DNA from: Candidatus Solibacter sp.
GTDB taxonomy: Bacteria; Acidobacteriota; Terriglobia; Bryobacterales; Bryobacteraceae
DNA: 6,963 nt
Reading direction: 5' to 3'
Assembly (NCBI GenBank): GCA_026394025.1
Contig: JAPKZC010001137.1
Location: 1 to 6,963, forward strand
Shown piece after piece: positions 1-4,517 of this stretch. Position 1 is the stretch's first letter. Each line of letters begins with the position of its first letter. A program made the translations under genes and the position numbers. The notes beneath the pieces were generated by a model. That model was not told where the DNA came from. It was given only the letters and a program-made list of their open reading frames with translations, and made no database searches.

Positions 1-190
1 CCGCGCCGGCGACCGGCTTGCCGGTCTCCTCGGTGATCTCCACCGTGATGGGGCGCGGACTGCGCGTGCCCGGCAGGTGCACGGCGCCTTCGCCTTCGAC
101 GACGCGGATTTGCAGTATGGCGACTTGGGCAAGTGCCGGCGCCGCCCATAGGAGCCACAAGGCGGCGAGCCCAACCGATTTGAGATACAA
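1..190 (-). CDS. Exported protein of unknown function, N-terminal part (cut by window edge)
   Basis: Reading the minus strand from a TTG at 190-188 gives 63 codons that run off the left edge. The first ~22 residues form a clear signal peptide: one lysine, a hydrophobic core (VGLAALWLLWAAPA) and a signal peptidase I-type site around ALA-Q. The mature part begins VAILQIRVVEGEGAVHLPG and continues to an ITVEITEETGKPVAGA stretch. This resembles the opening of an Ig-like or carboxypeptidase-regulatory-like beta domain seen in exported acidobacterial proteins; that family link is from memory. The TTG was chosen because AAGGGA sits 3 nt upstream and no ATG or GTG starts this frame nearby. It lies 40 bp after the phosphatase stop on the same strand, so co-transcription is likely. 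Function is not recognisable from this fragment. Confidence 0.62.
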   Translation of the reverse strand, partial: MYLKSVGLAALWLLWAAPALAQVAILQIRVVEGEGAVHLPGTRSPRPITVEITEETGKPVAGA

Positions 191-230
191 GAGTCCCTTA
201 AGAAGGGATAGTGCATCGCGCGGGGCGGAA

Positions 231-953
231 TTATCCGATTTTTCTGATCAGCACGACTGTCACGTTGTCCGGACCGCCAGCCTGCTTGGCGGCCTCGATC
301 AAATGGCGGCAACTCTCCTCCAGCGATGCGGCACCGGGCCCGCTGGTGAGAATCTGTTCCATGCGCGGCGCTTCCAGCACGCCGTGCAACCCATCGCTGC
401 AAATGAGGACGAGATCGCCCACCGCCATGGGCACACGGTAGTGGTTGATGGTGAGCGGCGCGCTGGCGCCGATGGCCATGGTCAGCACATGCCGCATGGG
501 GTGATGACGCAGGCTCTCCTCGTCAAGCCCCAGGGGACGTCCGACTTCGTTGACCCAGGTTTGATCGTCGGTGATGACGTGAAAGCCGAGGGCATCCAGC
601 ATGTAGGCGCGACTGTCGCCGACGCTGGCGATGGCGAGTTCCCCATCGAGTTCGAGGGCGGCGACGAGGGTAGTCCCCATGCCTTCCAAAGTAGGATCGT
701 TGTGGGCGGCATCGAGCACGCGCCGGTTGGCCTCCTCGGCTCCGCGGATCAGCACCTGGGAATCGCGTTGCGGGGCCAAGCGGACAATCTCGGCCACGGT
801 TTCGACGGCGATGCGCGAGGCATGCTCGCCGGCCTTGGCGCCGCCCATACCGTCCGCCAGGACGTAGAGCCCGCGCTCGGCGTCGATGAAGCAGTAATCC
901 TCGTTATTGGTTCTGACGCATCCCTTATCAGACAGCGAGAAGGCTTCCAGCAT
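231..953 (-). CDS. PP2C-family serine/threonine protein phosphatase
   Basis: This 240-residue protein is a complete, soluble, single-domain PP2C (PPM) phosphatase, the bacterial PrpC/Stp type (usually about 240-260 residues). It would remove phosphate from Ser/Thr residues of proteins phosphorylated by Hanks-type kinases, using two Mn/Mg ions in the cytoplasm. Visible motifs in order: SDKGCVRTNNED (8-19), LADGMGG with metal ligand D34 and G35 (32-38), GMGTT (91-95), VGDSRAY (111-117), CSDGLHG with D187 (185-191), and GGPDN with D229 (226-230), then a C-terminal VTVVLI strand. All expected metal-binding aspartates are present, so it should be active. There is no signal peptide or membrane segment. 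No partner kinase gene lies in the window. The ATG start at 953 places SDKG at the usual distance from the N-terminus. Confidence 0.95.
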   Translation of the reverse strand: MLEAFSLSDKGCVRTNNEDYCFIDAERGLYVLADGMGGAKAGEHASRIAVETVAEIVRLAPQRDSQVLIRGAEEANRRVLDAAHNDPTLEGMGTTLVAALELDGELAIASVGDSRAYMLDALGFHVITDDQTWVNEVGRPLGLDEESLRHHPMRHVLTMAIGASAPLTINHYRVPMAVGDLVLICSDGLHGVLEAPRMEQILTSGPGAASLEESCRHLIEAAKQAGGPDNVTVVLIRKIG

Positions 954-976
954 GTAAATGAATCCGCCCGTACGTC

Positions 977-1005
977 ACTGTAGCACGGCGGCGCATGACG
1001 GTAAA
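977..1005 (-). promoter_or_regulatory. Candidate promoter for the PP2C gene
   Basis: On the minus strand, TTTACC (1005-1000) and TACAGT (982-977) are separated by 17 nt. Each matches the sigma-70 hexamers at four of six positions. A transcript would begin around 970, giving a short leader before the ATG at 953. The 72-bp gap also carries a plus-strand TAAAAT (1002-1007), a possible -10 for the prenyltransferase gene, but without a convincing -35. These are motif matches only. Confidence 0.3.
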
Positions 1006-1025
1006 ATGGAAGATTCGATACCGAC

Positions 1026-1789
1026 ATGCTCTGGAAACGCCTGCGCCTCACGCTCGACATGATCAAGTTCGAGCACTCGGTTTTCGCCCTGCCGTTCGCC
1101 CTGACGGGAGCGTTGCTGGCTTTCCGCGCGGGCGGCTATGAATCGGGGGAAATCGGCAGAAAGCTGGCGTGGATTGTGGTGGCCATGGTGGGAGCGCGCT
1201 CTGCCGCGATGGCATTCAACCGGCTGGTGGACGCGCCGATTGACGGGCGCAATCCGCGCACCAAAATGCGCCATTTGCCCGCCGGGATTCTGTCGCGGAG
1301 CTTCGGGTGGGGCTTCGTGGCGGCGGCGGCGACGCTTTTCCTGGCCGCCGCGTGGGCGCTCAATCCGCTGTGTTTGAAGCTGGCTCCAGTGGCCCTGGGC
1401 ACGGTCTTCTTCTACTCGTTCACCAAGCGTTTCACTTCTTTCTCGCACCTGGTATTGGGTTTCTCGCTGGGCATCGCGCCGGCGGCGGCATGGATCGCGG
1501 TGCGCGGCTCGCTGGACCCACGGATCCTGTGGCTCTCCGCCGCGGTCACGTTTTGGACCGCCGGGTTCGACGTCACCTACGCCTGCCAGGATTTCGAATT
1601 CGATGGCGCCGAGGGGCTGTTTAGCGTGCGGCGGCAGTGGCGACGCTGCTGATCTACGAGCATTCCCTGGTGAAAGCGGACGATCTCTCGCGCGTCAACG
1701 CGGCCTTCTTCACCATGAACGGTTATGTCAGCGTGTTATTCTTGATCTTCTGGGCTGCTGATATTTTCCTCCTCAAACCGGGTGCCTGA
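1026..1789 (+). pseudogene. mqnP: UbiA-family prenyltransferase (probable MqnP), broken by frameshift plus internal deletion
   Basis: The intact family is an integral membrane enzyme that attaches a polyprenyl chain to an aromatic ring. Next to mqnE the expected substrate is 1,4-dihydroxy-6-naphthoate of the futalosine menaquinone pathway. From the ATG at 1026 the frame gives 201 recognisable residues: the IKFEHSVFALPFALTG start, the first metal/diphosphate motif N65-x3-D69-x3-D73, several hydrophobic helices, and the second motif D189-x3-D193 ending GLFSV. It then runs into RRQWRRC and stops at 1650. A second frame, from about 1631 to the TGA at 1787-1789, encodes the usual C-terminus: 52 codons including LLIYEHSLV, DDLSRVNAAFFTMNGY and a last helix. 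The two parts sum to about 253 residues, against roughly 285-300 for the family, so about 35-45 codons are missing at the join near 1629. A real pseudogene and an assembly error are both possible. Confidence 0.85.
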
Positions 1790-1795
1790 AACAAC

Positions 1796-2914
1796 ATGCA
1801 AGTGGTATTTGACGATCCCCGTCTGAAGCCGATTCGCGACCAGGTGGAAGCGGGCCAGCGCTTGTCGTTCGAAGACGGCGTGGCGCTTTACCGTACCCCG
1901 GATATTCTGGCGCTGGGCTACCTGGCCAACCTGGTGCGCGAACGACTGCACGGATCGAAAACCTACTTCAACGTAAACCGGCACATCAATCCGACCGATG
2001 TGTGCGTGGCCAGTTGCCGTTTGTGCGCGTTTGGCAAGCGCGTGCGCGACCCCAAGGCGTACACCATGTCGCTGGAAGAGGTCTGGCAGCGCGCCGGCGA
2101 AGGCTGGAGCGAGGCGGTCACGGAGTTCCACATTGTTGGCGGGCTGCACCCGGAGCTAACGCTGGATTGGTTCTGCGAGATGCTGCGCGGACTCAAGCAG
2201 CGATTTCCCGGCGTGCACCTGAAGGCGTTCACCATGGTGGAGATCGCCTACCTGGCGCGGCGCAGCAAGATTTCCATCCGGGAGACGCTGGAGCGGATGC
2301 GCGACGCCGGCATGGATTCGCTGCCCGGGGGCGGCGCGGAGATCTTTAACGAGCGGGTGCGGCGCATCATCTGCGATCACAAGATCGACGGCAACGAATG
2401 GCTGGAGACGGCGCGGATCGCGCACCAGTTGGGCCTGCGCTCCAACTGCACCATGCTGTACGGCCACCTGGAGAACGAAGAGGACCGGACCGACCACCTG
2501 GTGCGCCTGCGGGCATTGCAGGACGAGACTCAAGGTTTCGTGACCTACATTCCGCTGGCGTTCCACCCGGACAATACGCCTTTGCAGCACATTCCGAGGA
2601 CCACCGGGTTTAGCGACATCAAGAACATTGCCGTGGCCCGGCTGATGCTGGACAACATCCCGCACATCAAGGCGTACTGGGTGATGATGACCCCGCGGAT
2701 GGCCCAGATCGCGCTCAAGTTTGGGGCGGACGATCTCGACGGCACGATTGTGGAGGAACGGATCTACCACGATGCCGGGGCGACCACGTCCCAGGGAATG
2801 CGGCGCAGCGAGCTACTGCAGTTGATCCGCAAGGCAGGCCGCGAACCTGTCGAACGCGACACCCTGTACCGGCCCGTGCAGCGCACCGAATCCACGTTCA
2901 CGGTTCTGGTGTAG
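1796..2914 (+). CDS. mqnE: Aminofutalosine synthase MqnE (radical SAM)
   Basis: MqnE joins S-adenosylmethionine to 3-[(1-carboxyvinyl)oxy]benzoate to make aminofutalosine, an early step of the futalosine route to menaquinone. The protein has 372 residues, normal for the family. The radical SAM cluster motif is C70-x3-C74-x2-C77 (CVASCRLCAF), preceded by YFNVNRHINPTDVC. A SAM-contacting IVGGLHP follows at 113-119, then PGGGAEIF at 177-184 and the conserved C-terminal half with YIPLAFHPDNT. The ATG at 1796 lies 6 bp after the stop of the prenyltransferase gene in the same frame, so the two are probably one transcript. No strong Shine-Dalgarno is visible, which suggests translational coupling. 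Mechanistically similar MqnC was considered, but the sequence reads as MqnE. Its last 49 bp, and an internal 57-bp piece, recur downstream of brnTA. Confidence 0.93.
   Translation: MQVVFDDPRLKPIRDQVEAGQRLSFEDGVALYRTPDILALGYLANLVRERLHGSKTYFNVNRHINPTDVCVASCRLCAFGKRVRDPKAYTMSLEEVWQRAGEGWSEAVTEFHIVGGLHPELTLDWFCEMLRGLKQRFPGVHLKAFTMVEIAYLARRSKISIRETLERMRDAGMDSLPGGGAEIFNERVRRIICDHKIDGNEWLETARIAHQLGLRSNCTMLYGHLENEEDRTDHLVRLRALQDETQGFVTYIPLAFHPDNTPLQHIPRTTGFSDIKNIAVARLMLDNIPHIKAYWVMMTPRMAQIALKFGADDLDGTIVEERIYHDAGATTSQGMRRSELLQLIRKAGREPVERDTLYRPVQRTESTFTVLV
2615..2671 (+). repeat. mqnE internal segment, partly copied at 3610-3666
   Basis: These 57 bp encode MqnE residues 274-292 (DIKNIAVARL through NIPHIK). 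Counted by eye, they match 3610-3666 at 52 of 57 positions. Four differences are silent (ATT/ATC, GCC/GCG, CGG/CGC, ATC/ATT); one changes Leu to Pro. Confidence 0.9.
2866..2914 (+). repeat. 49-bp direct repeat, arm 1 (3' end of mqnE)
   Basis: The last 49 bp of mqnE, coding for YRPVQRTESTFTVLV and the stop, are identical to 3666-3714. The spacing is exactly 800 bp and the two arms flank brnTA. The match ends immediately after the TAG. Confidence 0.95.
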
Positions 2915-2945
2915 TGGCGGCTGTCGATGAGACAACGCGCGAAGC

Positions 2946-2997
2946 CCACGACAAGGTGCTCCTAAGATGTATTCCACCTCAAGGTGAATTCTCGTGG
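2946..2997. other. Nested inverted repeats between mqnE and brnA
   Basis: In the 117-bp gap between the convergent ends of mqnE and brnA, CCACGA (2946-2951) can pair with TCGTGG (2992-2997). Inside it, CACCT (2975-2979) can pair with either of two AGGTG copies (2954-2958 or 2982-2986), both part of a CAAGGTG direct repeat. No T-tract follows, so this is not a clear intrinsic terminator. It could weakly fold in either transcript. I see no gene in this gap. Confidence 0.25.
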
Positions 2998-3031
2998 TCC
3001 TACTAGAAAGCTGGCAGGCGATTACACTGGA

Positions 3032-3301
3032 CTAGCGGCGAGCCGGGACCGGGGGTTGGCTCTCCATCACGACGCGCAGAATTCGGTTAATGCGCGTCTG
3101 GTAGCCCCTGCCGTGACCCTTGAGCCAATCGAGTACGTCCGCATCGAGACGGATCGTCAATTGCCGCTTGGCGGGCGGCCACGCCGCCGTGGCCTTCTTG
3201 AGAAACGTCTTGTCGAGTGGCGGAATGTCCGAATAGTCAATATCGGCTTCGCGCATGCGGTCAATCCGTGCCAAGTCGCTCTTGATAGGTTTTTTGTTCA
3301 C
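3032..3301 (-). CDS. brnA: BrnA-type antitoxin (ribbon-helix-helix)
   Basis: This is the antitoxin partner of BrnT. In studied BrnTA systems BrnA binds and blocks the toxin, and it represses the operon through DNA binding. The 89-residue protein has the typical N-terminal toxin-binding region (SDLARIDRM, then DYSDIPPLDKTFLKKA at 22-37). A ribbon-helix-helix domain follows: strand RQLTIRL (46-52), helix A DADVLDWLKG (53-62), and helix B after GYQTRINRILR (66-76). The start is GTG at 3301, supported by GGAAA at 3307-3311 five bases upstream. The brnA start lies inside the end of brnT in another frame (41-bp overlap), a coupling arrangement known for this family. The protein looks intact and full length. 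Confidence 0.92.
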   Translation of the reverse strand: MNKKPIKSDLARIDRMREADIDYSDIPPLDKTFLKKATAAWPPAKRQLTIRLDADVLDWLKGHGRGYQTRINRILRVVMESQPPVPARR

Positions 3302-3539
3302 GTCGGTTTCCTTTCCTCATGGAGATGATGCGCGTTCCCTCATCGCGCGGTGAGTGTGCCATGACAACCAGTCGTCCGACCAGCAAACCCAAAGTGATCA
3401 GCCGTTCTTCCCCGTACCCGAAACGGTCATCTTCGAACGTGACGCAAGGCCCGGAAAACACCTGTGCGGCATCCTCGAAGCTGAGGCCGTGCTTCGCGAG
3501 GTTCTTCCGGTTCTTCGCCTCGCCCCATTCGTATTTCAT
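3261..3539 (-). CDS. brnT: BrnT-type ribonuclease toxin
   Basis: BrnT toxins are small RelE-fold ribonucleases that stop translation when freed from BrnA. The 92-residue frame shows the family landmarks: EWGEAKNRKNLAKHGLSF at 4-21 (usual W-D-x2-K-x2-N-x3-H-G-x-S-F pattern, here with G6-E7), AAQVF (24-28), the GEER turn (43-46) before a beta strand, and TRIISMRKGNRREQKTYQE (69-87). The last matches the usual RIISARKA-x-RRE-x3-Y signature, with Met replacing the common Ala and Gly-Asn following the Lys. Key basic residues R70, R75, K76, R79, R80 and H17 are present, so activity is plausible. The ATG at 3539 has only GGAA directly beside it. A TACAAT six bases upstream raises the possibility of a leaderless transcript. 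Toxin-first order followed by overlapping brnA is normal. Confidence 0.92.
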   Translation of the reverse strand: MKYEWGEAKNRKNLAKHGLSFEDAAQVFSGPCVTFEDDRFGYGEERLITLGLLVGRLVVMAHSPRDEGTRIISMRKGNRREQKTYQERLGTD

Positions 3540-3545
3540 TTCCGA

Positions 3546-3569
3546 TTGTAGCTCTTTTCGTAGCTACAA
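3546..3569 (-). promoter_or_regulatory. Palindromic candidate operator/promoter of brnTA
   Basis: TTGTAGCT (3546-3553) and AGCTACAA (3562-3569) form a perfect 8-bp inverted repeat around an 8-nt centre, ending 6 bp from the brnT start. Read on the minus strand, the proximal arm contains TACAAT (3549-3544), a five-of-six match to a -10 box. No good -35 is seen at the usual spacing. Bound BrnA ribbon-helix-helix dimers would occlude this promoter, matching the autoregulation reported for BrnTA. The role is inferred from position and symmetry. Confidence 0.55.
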
Positions 3570-3609
3570 GCGAGCTTCCTTTTGCGGGGTTTGCGATGCT
3601 TCAGCACCT

Positions 3610-3714
3610 GACATCAAGAACATCGCCGTGGCGCGCCTGATGCCGGACAACATTCCGCACATCAAGTACCGGCCCGTGCAGCGCACCGAATCCACGTTCA
3701 CGGTTCTGGTGTAG
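3610..3714 (+). pseudogene. Truncated second copy of the mqnE 3' end
   Basis: This 105-bp fragment encodes MqnE residues 274-292 joined directly and in frame to 358-372 and the stop codon. Residues 293-357, exactly 65 codons (195 bp), are missing. The first 57 bp differ from mqnE at five positions; the last 49 bp are identical (one G is shared at the join). There is no start codon or ribosome site of its own, and just upstream lie the brnT promoter and palindrome, so it is a remnant. Part of the preceding sequence (GGGGTTTGCGA, 3587-3597) faintly recalls mqnE GGGTTTAGCGA (2607-2616), but I would not call that homology. It shows that the DNA between it and mqnE, including brnTA, came in or was rearranged around the mqnE 3' end. 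Confidence 0.93.
3666..3714 (+). repeat. 49-bp direct repeat, arm 2
   Basis: Identical to 2866-2914, 800 bp upstream. A crossover between the two arms would remove the 800-bp segment with brnTA and leave an intact mqnE stop codon. Confidence 0.95.
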
Positions 3715-3762
3715 GTGGGACCGGGTTCCTGGCCTGTCCACTCCGATTGCAGCCCGGGCGTC

Positions 3763-4476
3763 TTACTTATACCGGCCCTGGAGGGCATTGCGGCGGACTT
3801 TCAAGAGATCCAGAAAGGCCGCGAAACCCAGCAGCAGGCTGACCTTGGTGCCTTCCACGTTGTCCCAGCGCACCGGGACTTCCACCGAGCGAAGCCCAAG
3901 CCTCTTGGCGATGAACAGGACTTCGACATCGAAGCCGAAGCCGTCGAGCAGTTGGCGCGAGAAGACTTCGCGGCCCGCGTTCGTCTGGAAGAGTTTGAAA
4001 CCGCACTGCGTATCCTTGAACCCCAACCCGGTGATCAGGCGCATGGCCACGTTGAAAAGGCGGCCCATGGCTTCCCGGAGCATGGGCTGGTGCACGCCGA
4101 CCAGAGAGCGGTCCATGGCGCGCGAGCCCACGGCGACCTGAGCGCCCGCGCGCTCCGCGGCGGCCCAGAGTTTCTCCACTTCGCCGATGGGCGAAGAAAG
4201 ATCGGCATCGGTGAACAGCGCCCATCCCCCTCTGGCTGCCAACATTCCGTGTTTGACGCTGTACCCTTTGCCGCGATTTCCTGGGTTTTGGAGCACGCGT
4301 ACCCCGGCGTCGCGAGCCACCTGGACGGTGTTGTCGGTGGAGCCATCGTCCACCACTACCACCTCGGCGAAGTCCCATTTGGAGGCGCTGAGATATTCCT
4401 GCACTTTCACGAGGGAGGCAGGTAATCGTTTGGCTTCGTTGTACGCAGGAATGATAATGGAAAGGGAGCGTTTCAA
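3763..4476 (-). CDS. Family 2 glycosyltransferase, dolichyl-phosphate glucosyltransferase-like (Alg5/DPM1 type)
   Basis: The 237-residue protein is a single GT-A catalytic domain that would move a sugar from a nucleotide donor, probably to a polyprenyl phosphate on the cytoplasmic membrane face. Motifs in order: SIIIPAYNE (6-14), VVVDDGSTDNT with D43-D44 (40-50), NPGNRGKGYSVKHGM (64-78), the metal-binding DXD as D90-A-D92 followed by LSSP, VGSR (116-119), and DTQCGFKLF (155-163), which is characteristic of Alg5-like enzymes. It lacks C-terminal membrane helices and the N-terminal anchor of eukaryotic Alg5. The start is TTG at 4476-4474, giving the normal short N-terminus before the first strand. 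No Shine-Dalgarno is visible; TATAAA on this strand (4489-4484) ends 7 nt before the TTG, so the message may be nearly leaderless. It is divergent from lysS. The acceptor cannot be read from sequence. Confidence 0.9.
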   Translation of the reverse strand: MKRSLSIIIPAYNEAKRLPASLVKVQEYLSASKWDFAEVVVVDDGSTDNTVQVARDAGVRVLQNPGNRGKGYSVKHGMLAARGGWALFTDADLSSPIGEVEKLWAAAERAGAQVAVGSRAMDRSLVGVHQPMLREAMGRLFNVAMRLITGLGFKDTQCGFKLFQTNAGREVFSRQLLDGFGFDVEVLFIAKRLGLRSVEVPVRWDNVEGTKVSLLLGFAAFLDLLKVRRNALQGRYK

Positions 4477-4483
4477 GCGAAGA

Positions 4484-4491
4484 TTTATAAT
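4484..4491. promoter_or_regulatory. Overlapping divergent -10 elements between the glycosyltransferase gene and lysS
   Basis: Within the 41-bp intergenic gap (4477-4517), TATAAT (4486-4491) is a perfect plus-strand -10 for lysS. TATAAA (4489-4484) is a good minus-strand -10 for the glycosyltransferase. They share four base pairs, so the two promoters would compete. No strong -35 is visible for either. Confidence 0.4.
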
Positions 4492-4506
4492 AGCTTATTT
4501 CGCCAT

Positions 4507-4511
4507 AGGAG
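4507..4511 (+). promoter_or_regulatory. Ribosome binding site that fixes the lysS start
   Basis: AGGAG lies 6 nt before TTG 4518-4520. This supports the TTG start over the next in-frame ATG, which would remove the first 12 residues. Confidence 0.75.
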
Positions 4512-4517
4512 CCTTAT

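Noticed and set aside
18..983. Long plus-strand open frame opposite the phosphatase gene
   Set aside because: The opposite strand carries an unmistakable PP2C protein with all motifs. This frame is low-complexity GC-rich antisense with no recognisable domain.
3319..3714. 131-codon plus-strand frame ending in the MqnE C-terminal sequence
   Set aside because: Its first two thirds are antisense to brnT and its promoter. The MqnE-like end is the truncated remnant read through by chance, so it is not a fusion gene.
2866..3714. A true site-specific integrative element with att sites
   Set aside because: The 49-bp repeats look like att sites, but no integrase, recombinase or transposase gene or terminal inverted repeat lies in the 800 bp. 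The extra mqnE piece before arm 2 also does not fit simple integration. Kept only as one model.
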